NCBI GenBank assembly: GCA_020283515.1
Contig: JAHZTW010000002.1
Coordinates: 23,458,123 to 23,522,122, forward strand
Direction: 5' to 3'
Length of the DNA: 64,000 nt
Source of the DNA: Alliaria petiolata
Taxonomy: Eukaryota > Streptophyta > Magnoliopsida > Brassicales > Brassicaceae
Each line of letters opens with the position of its first letter. Positions within the stretch are counted from its first letter, which is position 1. The notes under the pieces are model-generated. The model worked only from the letters and a program-made list of their open reading frames with translations. It was not told where the DNA came from and did no database searches. The position numbers were made by a program, and so were the translations under genes. Of the stretch, positions 42,665 to 52,548 are shown in pieces.

Positions 42665-43841
42665 GGAACTTATCACAAAACACGAAATACGGGGCGGTTT
42701 GATCCTCGAAAGAGGTACGTAGACAGCTCGTCTCATGACGGGTTCAACTGCCCCCCTCCGTAAAAGGGAGGGGGGGAGTGGTGTACGTATATTCATATAC
42801 TCCCACACTATGTAAGCTATAAATATTCTCGAATAAAAAGTCTACTTAGCTCTTTTCTTCAACTCTTATCACTTCGTTTGCTGTTGGCCATAGTATACGA
42901 ACACCTACATCCCAAACGGGATCCTAACCTTCACATTTCACGGATTTAAGCGCACTATATAAATTCCGACTGAGTATACCTCGGTCCAATATTTCTTAGG
43001 TATATCACGAGAGATATTCTCACGGCTGTTCTCAAAACAGGCTCGCAAGCCCTAAGCTAGAAGAACACCTGAACCCCCAACTCTTACGTAATGTTGTTCT
43101 CCGACATCTCACGAACATTGTACTGCTCGAGCAATTATTGCCTAAGTACGAGATAACTAAACATGTTCGACTAAAACCTGATAAACAGCTCACTCCTAAG
43201 CAACGTCGGTCTGCATCAGGGCTAAGATAAACATCAAATCACTTCGACCAAGAAGTTATACATCCCTAACGAGTACGTCCGAATCCCCAACTCTCCCGTT
43301 ACGTTGGACCATGACATCTTGCGAACATTGTACTGCACGAGCGATTATCGCCAAAGTACGAGATAAATAAATACGTTCAATTAACTAAACCAACAAACAG
43401 CTCAGTTTTGAGCAACGATAGCCTAAGCCTAGTCTTAAACGATTCGCTCCTAAGGACCTTCGATCTAAATCAAATTATAAACGAATTCACATATAAACAA
43501 TATCGGCCTTAATCAAGGTTCCAATAGACTACGGTCGCTTCAGCGACAAAATCGGCTATCTTCAGCGAAAATATCTAAATCCTAGAAACTAAACCCGCAA
43601 ACGGTTCGTATTCAAGCAGCGGTATCCTAAAACTTGAGGCAAAGGCGAACCCGAATTTACTTCGGGAACCTAAATCAAAGAACCTCAGCAAAACCACACA
43701 AATCTAAAAACGACACTTAAGCATAGCAAACAAAGACAAATCATAAAGTCTGCATAAATGAGTGTTGTGGATAAAGTCGTCCAGACATCTTGTTCAAACA
43801 TTAAAAATAAACTAACAAAAACGATATTAAAGTCTTAAAAA
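42665..43841. repeat. Non-coding 3' region of Tat element with tandem repeats
   Basis: After pol comes a GC-rich G/C-tract hairpin ('ctgcccccctccgtaaaagggaggggggag', about 42750-42778). A repeat of roughly 200 bp appears twice (about 43070-43280 and 43285-43450; 'gaacattgtactgc', 'caacgtcggtctgc'). Tandem repeats between pol and the 3' LTR are common in Tat elements. Confidence 0.65.
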
Positions 43842-45310
43842 TCAGGCATCAGCAAGACCTGGCTCGACGTCCTTAGCGATGGCGTCCTTCGGAGAAGACT
43901 TCTTGGATTCTCTTTCTGAAATCATCTCCTCGACGCGCGAAGTATGAAGGTTCGACCCAGAAGGATGACGGACCCCAACCTTCGAGGCCAAAACTTCAAA
44001 CGTGTCTCCACCCGGGAGACTCGGAACAGAGTCAGACGATATCAGTGAAGGCCTCAGATCGTCGCGAAGGTCCGTCCCGAGCCGTTCAAACTCCTCGAAG
44101 GCACCCACCAGATCAGCTTTACAATTGGTCAGCCTCGTCTTCTCACCCTCCAGAGTAGGAGGGTTGGGGCCTTGAAGGACTTCGATGAACTGAAGGATCC
44201 CCTCGATTTCAGCCAAATCAGCAACCTTTTCGCGGGCACCTCCTTTAACCAAAAAGACCATAGCCTCAGTGCGCCCGACCCTTTCCGGGTACTTACCAGC
44301 GAGCTCGCGTCTCGCCTCCTTATGTGCCTGTCGAGGTTCGCCTCGAGCATTACCCGCTCCGACGAGATCTGTCTTTGCAAAGAAGTCAATTCCGCCTCCA
44401 GCTCTATCTTTTGGCCCGACAGACGAGCCGCCACCTTCTCTGATTCATCATGTTTACGCTTCAGGTCGTCTCTCTCGGCTCGGAGAATGTCGTAGCGCTT
44501 CGCGAACTCCTCGGATTTCTGGGCTTGAGCGGCCTCCGCCTCGTCAAGCTTCGTCTTCATAGAAGCAGTGGTACCACAAGCATTCTCGATCCGTCTCTGA
44601 TCGTCTCGGGCGTCCTTCTCATACCCAAGAATGACCTTGGCCGCGGCAAAAAACTGCATGAGAAAAATGAAAGGCATAGGCACGAAGAGTAAAGTACTTT
44701 GGAGCAATGAATGACTAAATATCTAACAAGGAACAAATTTCACCTTGGTCCCTTTGAGAGTCATCTGCGCGTACTTCTTCCGTTTGATGAGTGTGTCCGG
44801 AGGAGGGAAGAGACTGCCCAGAATGAGAATTTTAGAGAAGAGAGTGGCTGCAGCTTCAAAGTCATTGTAAGTCGCCTCGGTGATCTTGGGATAAGCCTCG
44901 GGGACGCTTGTCGGCTTTGTACTCTCCAGTGCCCGCTTTGTTTTCTTCGTTTCCTTCGCCTCAGGCGCGCCGGTCACGTCGATAGCAGGACGTTTCTCGG
45001 ATTTCTTGTCCTTTTTGGTCGCAACTTTATCACCCCCTCGGTGCTGAGAAAGGACTGATTCCTCGGGCCTTGTCCCCGATTTGAGACCGGACACAATCTG
45101 CTTTGATGCGGTCGGGGAGGTATGCTTTGATGCGCTCGGAGCCTTTGGCTTAGGCTCAGAAGTTGCTTTGGGGCTCGGACCCCTATGCTCGGAATTTCCA
45201 TCAACGACGGGGGTCGAACCCCGAGTCTCCGAGTCCTTCTTCCCTTCCTTCTCGGCGGCCAGCTTTGCTTCATGCGCCTGTCTCTCTCGGTAGGTTAGTC
45301 GCTTCGCCAT
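43842..45310 (-). pseudogene. Antisense extra ORF of Tat element, C-terminal part
   Basis: Two minus-strand frames lie end to end. 45310-44723 (195 codons) is basic and rich in Lys, Ser and Pro (MAKRLTYRERQAHEAKLAAE) and ends KGTKVKFVPC. 44707-43842 spans two frames and holds a coiled coil (KTKLDEAEAAQAQKSEEFAKR, AERDDLKRKHDESEKVAA), ending KDVEPGLADA. I know no enzymatic function. Position (between pol and 3' LTR) and orientation match the extra ORFs of Tat/Retand elements. The part at 44707 may be spliced to the preceding block; the stop and start there are only 16 bp apart. Confidence 0.65.
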
Positions 45311-45392
45311 CTTAATCCTCGAATCTTCGGATGGGCTGGATGATTCATAACCTCATGACTGGTAACTGCTAAGGTAGCAAGCTCGGGCGCGC

Positions 45393-46602
45393 TCAACTCG
45401 CTGAAAGGAGAAGGTCTTTTGCCAACGTACGTTCCTCCGGTTGAAAGTCTTTGCAAGGTCTCAAATATTTGCTGTACACCGAAGCACCAATTGGGGAACT
45501 GAAAAACAGAAACAAAGAGTTATCAGGCTCGGAACAAAGTTGCAGCAATGAAAAAATCCCCAAAAGTTCGCTTCGGTCTTCTACCAAGTTTCTCCCATTT
45601 CGCCTTACTTTTCTCAACTCAATCCTCCGAAATAGAGGCATCATTAATGAGAATATAGAAGAACCGGCTTTCCCAATCCTCATCTTTGCTAGGAAAGTCC
45701 CAAATTATTCTTCGATCCTTCTTATTCCCGATGTAATACCCGCCGGTTTTGCTTCGGCGTCAGATCTCTAGCAAGTTTTGGAGATGTTCATCCGAGAGCT
45801 CGGTCCCGCTTTCATAACTCAGGGTCAGCAGCCCTACTAGATGACGCAATGAACGAGGCGTCAACTGAGCGAGAGCGAGACCGAGACTGTACAACCATAG
45901 GTATTCTGAAATGAGTCGCCGGATCGGAAACCAACACCAGCATCCGTCAAAAAAGATTTCGTACATCGTGAAGTAGCTGGATGGAGGACTATCAGCTCGG
46001 TTGATTTTTGCAAGAAGCCTGAACTCAACTCCCTCGCTAATTCCAAAACGAGTCCGAATTCCCGCCAAGGAGTCTGGCGTCGACAAAGTAGAACCGGGCG
46101 GATCGGCAACTTTTTTCTTCTTCCGACGCCTCGGAGCTTTTCCTTTCTGGATTTTCACAAGCTCATCTAATTCTCGCCTTGCCTTGGTCGAATCCCAATC
46201 CCAGTCTTCATCTTCGAGTTTCGGTTCAACAACGGGCGGTGATGGCATCGGATGCAAGTCACTCGCTTCGGCATGACTTGCTGCCAAGGGCTCGACTGAG
46301 CCATTAGGAGAATGGACTATCTTTCGACCTAGCTTGGTTGGGGAGTTAGCCAAACCAACAGAGTTCCCGAGGGTAGAGTTACTCCGGTCGCTAGAGGGCT
46401 AGTCCCCAGGGCTCGGTTCGTCATGAAGAGAAGGGACCCGAATGCATGTCTCGCCTCGGACGGCCAAGAAATAAGAACCAAGACCCGGATCGCCTCGGGA
46501 CTTACGCATACTCGCCTCGGAGACCACCACGGTTTGGGAGTTAGAGGCCGAAGGCACTGCGTGTGCCTCGAATATCACTTCGGTTCGGGAACTAGAAGAC
46601 AT
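45393..46602 (-). pseudogene. Antisense extra ORF of Tat element, PF04195-like part
   Basis: The frame 46353-45760 (197 codons) contains FGISEGVEFRLLAKINRADSPPSSYFTMYEIFF, WFPIRRLISEYL, ALAQLTPRSLRHLVGLLTLSYE. This matches the plant family usually named 'putative gypsy-type transposon' (Pfam PF04195). Upstream 46602-46399 (MSSSSRTEVIFEAHAV) and downstream 45683-45393 are further frames, possibly exons. The protein's role in the element is unknown. Confidence 0.7.
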
Positions 46603-47511
46603 CGAATTCGCTTCGATTTCTTGGAGATCGTTGAAGATGGATCGGAAAATTCAAAGAACAGCCAGGATACTTGAAGATTGATCGTAAAACTAAGGCGGAT
46701 AACGGCGGCTCGGAAGAAAGTTAAAGAACGCTAATCAAAATCTAAACATAAACGAGAGAAAAAGGAGAGTAGAGAGAGAGCAAACCTTTGGAAATTTTGG
46801 AGGAATGAAGGTAATGAAAAAACCAAGGGAAGCCTCGATACTTATAGACGAGCTGACGCGTCGCCTCGGGAACAGACGAGAACGATTCCACTTCCCGAGA
46901 CGGGCTCAACTCTAACAAATGGATGATGGGCCTCTGAAAGATGGTCGCAGGCCCAAACCATATGACCGCAGGCCCAAACCAAACAATATCAGCCCAAAAT
47001 CGAACGTCCGCCCGAGGGAAAGCCTTTCAAAAATTTTCTAAGTGTTCCTCGATACATAACGATGCCGAGGCGAGAAAAGATCCACGAAAGAAGACCGAAG
47101 CAAAAATCCGGAAGTCAAGTGGAAGTCGCTTCGGTAACATAAAGCGGAGAAACATCTCGATGCCTCCCTAAAAACCGAGCCCCCGAGCTCGACGCTTTAA
47201 CAAAAACTCGAACACCTCGGTATGAAAGCAGAACGCCGAAGCGTCAAGGTCGACACTTCGACAAATTGAAACCGAGCCGAACGCTTCGTTAAAACTAAAA
47301 AGCCTCGAATCAAGACTTGAAACGCCTCGGCAAACGAGTCAAACACCTTGGCAATGAGCTAAGAATCGAGCCGACGAGCACAAACGTCTCGACGTCGAAG
47401 AAAAATGTATCGGGATGAAGCGAGGGCAAACGCCTCGGCGACAGACTAAGGCGTCCTTTGAACATCGATCTTGTCCAACTTTACACCTCGTCACCCTCAC
47501 TCCTGAGTTTA
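46603..47511. other. Spacer between antisense ORF and 3' LTR of Tat element
   Basis: Possible promoter and leader of the antisense ORF (GAGA-rich near 46750-46780), then GC-rich degenerate repeats of 'cgcctcggc' (47040-47450). No ORF of interest. Confidence 0.5.
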
Positions 47512-47529
47512 ACGAGCTGGGGGGCTAAC
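47512..47529 (+). promoter_or_regulatory. Polypurine tract of Tat element
   Basis: GAGCTGGGGGGCTAAC precedes the 3' LTR directly, the position of the plus-strand primer. Confidence 0.65.
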
Positions 47530-48336
47530 TGTTGGGGTCGGTTTTCACCTAGGCAAGATCGATCGAGAAAACGTCTAAGTATGGAAAAAGATTCCTGAGC
47601 CGTGCATAAACCGAGCACAACCGAGCTCGTCTCAGTGCACAATCTGTGTAGAAACCGAGCCGAATCGAGCCATGCATAAACCAAGCACAACCGGGCTCGT
47701 CTCGGTGCATAATTTGTATAGAAACTGAGCCGAACCGAGCCGTGCATAAACCAAGCATAACCGGGCTCGTCTCGGTGCACAATCTGTGCGGAAACCGAGC
47801 CGGACCAAAGAATGCACGGATTTTGCACGCGACGAACCAAACCATGCACGATTCGCGCGTTAACCGAACCAACATCTTCTCTTGGTGGTCCAAGCCGCAA
47901 GCCCGCGCAACGGCTTAAGCCCAAGATAAGAAACGAGGCCAAGTTCAAGATAAAGTACGAGGCCGAGCCCAAGACTAGTCGCTGCACCAATGGACCGAGC
48001 CCAAGCCCACGAGGAAAACCGAAGTCATGTTTGCCCTAGAGGACGAAGCCTCGTGAAAGGGCGCGCCGTCAAGAGAAGATAAAGAAGAATCTACGGGAAG
48101 ATTTCCCGAAATCTTCACTTAGATTACAAATAGAATTGTATAAATAGGAACCTTAGCTCAGTAGGGCGTGGATCCGCACTTTTCCTAGCTAAACACTTGT
48201 ACCCTAAAAAGCTCATCGAAGCAGTTTTAATAAAATCACCATCTTTGGATCTCTGTTTCGGTTTTAACTTAGAATATTCTCGTCCTCTTTTGTATTTCTT
48301 AACAGATAATTCGTTGTGTGAAATCCAGCACGCACA
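47530..48336 (+). repeat. 3' LTR of Tat element
   Basis: TGTTGGGGTCGG to CACGCACA, 807 bp, equal in length to the 5' LTR with scattered substitutions. It has the same U3 repeats (about 47600-47810) and TATAAATA at 48139. The minus-strand open frames here are shadows of the U3 repeat. Confidence 0.9.
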
Positions 48337-48341
48337 AGGAT

Positions 48342-49780
48342 ACACTATAGATTGTCCACATCATAGGTTCAAGAAAGAAGCTATCCTTAGCATTTTCTAT
48401 TGGGGAGTTGATAAGGATCACAAATGGACATTGCAAACCTCACAATGGAACAAGGAGAGCTACTTGTTGAGAACTTGGCTAAGAGTGATGAAACCTATAA
48501 TGAAAAGCATGATACAACCCCTCTAGAAGGATCATGTGAAGACTCCGAATGGATAGAGTTGCAAGATAAATTGGCTAGAATGGAAAGGCTCTTAAGTGTG
48601 CAACATAGAGGAGTTAGGTTGGTTAATGACCAACACCAAGAGGAAGCCAATTTCGTGGTCAACAATGGGAACTACAACTAAGGGAGTAGACTTCTCAATC
48701 AATGGTCTACCAAGGCTACCAAGAGAACCATGAAATTGCTCAAATCTCTAACCAAGATGAGGAACAAAGAAAGGTTCTCCATCAAATCCTAGAAGGTCAA
48801 CAAATGAATATTAAGTTTGGCAAGATTATGGGAGCAATGGATGACAAGATTGAGGGTTTACATGATGAGTTAAGACTTAAGATTGAGCAATCAACCTTAC
48901 ATTTGGAAACCATAGAGTCCAAATTGGTTCAACTCTCTTTGCCATCCAAGAAACCAAAAGATTCAAGAAATGTCATTTCACCAATTGTTGATGTTGAGGT
49001 TGATGAAGAAAGAACATCCAATGGTTTTCATGGACAAATTGGAGACCAAAATCAAGTAGAGGAGGTTAGAGACGTGGGCAAAACTCTAAGCTATAGTTTA
49101 CCTTCTATCCAATGGGTTCATGAAGCAAAGAGTGTTTTTGAGAAGAATAATGGGGATGCATATGCTCTCAATGAAAAATGCCTAAGCTCTGTCTTCTTTC
49201 CCTCATTGGAGACTAAGGAGGATGTGAATAATTAGGAGACAAAGGATTTAACTTCACCCCCAAAAGCATGTAAGAAGGAGAAAGAATCTCATGAAGAGAA
49301 TGCTTTGGGTTATGGTAATGTTGAAGAAGCTTTAACATTGGATGGAGCTTGCTTGGAAACTCTTTTCTCTACCATATTGGAAGATGAGAATGAGAATAAC
49401 AAGGGGCAAAAGATAGGTAAAAGCAATAAAGCCAAGAAGAAGCCAAACCAATACAACCATCCCTCTCTTGCTCCATCCTCTCACATTATGAGTCTACACC
49501 CTTTTAGACTCATATATGGAGCCATTGAGTACAATGTGAAGTGGAAGGGTATTCCTAAACCCTTTGCAAGTGTCAAAGCCATTTGTCATTCCACAATGAA
49601 GGCGAATGACAAGGAAATGGTTGAAGAGCCACTCTTCAAAGTTCTCAAGCTTAATCTCACACATGGCACAAGCTTGGATCCATTCCTTGCAACTCATCTC
49701 ACCATCACCACATCAACAAGAAGTTACATTACTCCTCCTCTCCAACTCCCTAAGGATGAAGGCTAGTGTCAAGGTATGGT
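48342..49780 (+). pseudogene. Gag of Athila-like element 1, second part
   Basis: Continues the gag interrupted at 36213: TIDCPHHRFKKEAILSIFYWGVD, then (next frame, 48424) MEQGELLVENLAKSDETYNE, typical of Athila gag. 48702-49235 and 49305-49766 are further frames with coiled-coil character (LHQILEGQQMN, DKIEGLHDELRLKIEQSTLHLETIESKL). Stops at 48681, 49235 and 49766 separate them. The segment ends at the LTR of element 2. Confidence 0.75.
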
Positions 49781-50947
49781 CTGATATGCTCTCAAATTTA
49801 CCCTAGAGCTACTCTCTCAAATTAAGAGATCACTGTAGTATTTAGGGATCGAATCCACAGAGAAGGGATAGTCACACATCAAACTTCTAATTTCGAATTA
49901 AGCTAGGAAGAAAGATTTAATTAAAAGACAGAAAGCAATTAAACGTTTAGTAAATTCAGGAGACGAAACGCTAGGTTCAGGGAAATTCTCAGGTGAATCC
50001 TAATTGCAGGTCTAGAAAGAATGTTAGGAATTATTAAGCACTGTTCTTGAAGTCGAAACACTAATGTAAAATCAACCAACTCTCGCTGCGAAGATTATCT
50101 ATGTCTAAACCCTAGAATTTCAAATCTCTTTGCAAATCTTATCGATTCAGACAAGCATTAATAACAGGTTCAATTGTTCACAAAACCCTAAACCAAATCT
50201 CTTTGCGAATAGGTGATTTGCTCATCTAACATTAGTTCATGCAATTAATAATACTCTCGCATCTATTAATTAACCTAAGATCAAATTCTAGGTCGCGAAG
50301 CTAGAATAAGCATTAAACACAAATCCAGATGAAGAACTCTAATGATTTTATCCTAACAATTTAATTCGACCTAACAATTCATCAATCACCTTTGAAAAAC
50401 CCTAAACCTAACAAGCAAACTACTCAGACATGATCAATGAAACATAAATCATTATTTGAATAGAAAGCATAAAATAAATCAATAAAAGAAATAAAGGAGT
50501 TCCAAACCTTCTCTAAATGAGTATGATTTTTCTTTACAAAAAACTTAAACTTCTATGATTATTAAAGTATGAGATTATGCCTAAACAATGGCTGAAAAAA
50601 CTATATTTATAGGCCTAGGTACGAGCTGAGCACTTTTGCAAATAAGGAAAACGTTTTGGGCAATGTCCTTTTCTTCAATCTTGTAAAATCAGGCGGTTTG
50701 CCTTGGCTCGAGTGGTGTCGATCAACACCAGTGAACAGTGTCGATCGACACTGTTCATCCAACAATTCTCCAACTTCACATTTTCAGCATCTTCTTCCTC
50801 AGTGCTCCAAAAAGCTTCAAAATCTCCAATTATGCTCAAAACGTACCTGAACCTACAAAGACTCTAATAGGACTCTAAAAAGACCAAAAGACTCTATAAA
50901 TAATACTTATATCATGGTTAAAAACCGGTAAAAACCATGATATATCA
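49781..50947 (-). repeat. 3' LTR of Athila-like element 2
   Basis: In plus orientation TGATATGCTCTCAAATTTAC to ATGATATATCA, 1167 bp. High similarity to 55449-56579, with a few indels and substitutions. Minus-strand TATA (TATAAATA) is near 50608. Palindromes of the GTGTCGATCGACAC type occur at 50715 and 50738. Confidence 0.9.
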
Positions 50948-50962
50948 ACTCCCCCAAATTTA
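50948..50962 (-). promoter_or_regulatory. Polypurine tract of Athila-like element 2
   Basis: Minus strand AAATTTGGGGGAGT abuts the LTR start TGATATATCA, as expected for the PPT. Confidence 0.75.
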
Positions 50963-52092
50963 GCTTTTGCTTGCCCTCAAGCAAAACAGAAACTTATAAT
51001 GAAGTAGAAGTTTGAAAACAGAAACATTCAGCTAACCTTCAGAACGCCACATGGAACCTACACTCTTGAATCCACTTACCATAGAGCTAAATTTTAGGAA
51101 GTATTTCGGTATACTTACCACAAGTTTAGCAATCTCACAAATCAAGTTCAGATCCTTTCCGCTCTTCAAAATTTCGAACTTAAACAACAGTATTGACCAA
51201 AGGACTTACAGATTCTTTTCCTTCCTTAGCGTCTGAACAAGACATTCTTTGTACAGCTCTCCTATTTTTTTCTTCCCTTAGTCAACTGCTGCCCATTTTC
51301 AGGGTGTTCTACAGATCTTTTCATTGACTTTTTCTTATTCTTTTGAAGTCTTGAAATAGTGCTGCTCTTTACTTGTGTTCCTTGTGAAGAGACAGGTTCA
51401 TGAGCTCTCACCAATATTGTTCCTTGTGAGAAGACAAGCTCATGAGGATCTTTGCACTATTCCTTAACTTAGACTCTTCTTTTCTTTTTCTTTAAGGGAA
51501 GATCAAGTAAAGACTGTAGTGTTCTTATCTTGCCAGTGCTGAAAGAGGAATCAAGTCCAATGAATACTAAGCTCTAAGCAGGAATCTGAACTCTCTTTGT
51601 TAGCTTGATCCACTTGCAGCTTTCTACTTAGTAAAACCTGCAATCAACTGCTATGGCAATGGTCCTTCAAGTGTCAATCTTCTATGGTTAGTTCTTCTGA
51701 AAACTGAAAATTTTACTGATTTTGACTCAATAAAACAAATTTTTGACTGACTCAATTGACTCTCAAAACAAAACACAAAGTCAGTAATCACCTCCCCCAG
51801 ACTTAAACAACAATGTCCCCAGTGTTATCAAGCCCGAAGTTGGCTAAAAGAAGGATTAAAAACAACATAAAAGACCAGATAGAAGACTTACCTTCGTCTG
51901 CGCGTGGTGTCGATCGACGCTATAGTGGTGTCGATCGACACTGATCTGAGTCGAGTCAAATGTCGCCTTTTTCGACTGACTGAAACTAGGACTTAGTAAG
52001 ACCAAAACAAAATAAAAAGAAAAACGTACTTAACAGTGGGTTGCCTCCCACTCAGCGCTCGTTTTCAGTCATTAGCTTGACTGTGTTGGGGT
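50963..52092. other. Non-coding interior of Athila-like element 2
   Basis: No protein domain seen. Contains the phrase 'gtgggttgcctcccactcagcgctcg' (52037-52062), which in Athila-type elements follows the end of pol; it recurs in similar form near 62715 in element 3. Two palindromes lie at 51907 and 51928. Confidence 0.6.
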
Positions 52093-52443
52093 TCAGACGT
52101 CTGGTGGATCAGTGGGTGACATTGAATGCTTCCCAAACGAATGTCTTCTCATCCATGGTGGTGTATAGGCAGTAGGTTCATGAAAGCGACCAAGGAAATG
52201 AGGAACATCAGCAGGGTGGGAGTTGAGTTTGGGTGGGACACTTCGTTTTCCTGCAAAATCATCAAAAGAAACACCAAGCCCTCTACGAGAATCTCGTGGC
52301 TTGCATAAGTGTGAAGCAGATTTTGAACCTTTGGCATTCTTATTGAGAGGATCATGAGGTTTGGAATTGTTTCCAGGGAGTGCATACCTTTGTTTTCTTC
52401 GAGGTTTCTGAGCAGAAGGACGTGGAGTCGTCTGTTTGACCAC
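52093..52443 (-). CDS. Small basic ORF downstream of gag-protease in element 2
   Basis: 116 codons, rich in Lys, Arg, Pro and His (MVKQTTPRPSAQKPRRKQRY at the start). It lies 105 bp after the gag-protease stop on the same strand. No family recognised. It may be a degenerate tail of the element or a chance frame. Confidence 0.3.
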   Translation of the reverse strand: MVKQTTPRPSAQKPRRKQRYALPGNNSKPHDPLNKNAKGSKSASHLCKPRDSRRGLGVSFDDFAGKRSVPPKLNSHPADVPHFLGRFHEPTAYTPPWMRRHSFGKHSMSPTDPPDV

Positions 52444-52548
52444 ATGTGATGGAATTTAAGCATTGGAAACAGCTTCTGGTGTGATACGTGAAGGGTGTCA
52501 ATCGACACTAGGAGTGGTGTCGATCGACACCAACTTTACAGCTCGAAT

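Larger units (their letters stand above)
36214..48336 (+). mobile_element. Tat-lineage Ty3/gypsy retrotransposon, 12.1 kb, complete but degenerate
   Basis: Two 807-bp LTRs (36214-37020 and 47530-48336), PBS, gag, protease, RT, RNase H, a second aRNase H, integrase, a long 3' region with antisense ORFs and tandem repeats, and a PPT. A 5-bp duplication AGGAT flanks it (36209-36213 and 48337-48341). Removing the element rejoins the host gag reading (ERLRGY to TIDCPHH). The second RNase H and antisense extra ORFs are hallmarks of the plant Tat/Retand/Ogre group. Most coding parts carry frameshifts, so it is an old or inactivated copy. Confidence 0.9.
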
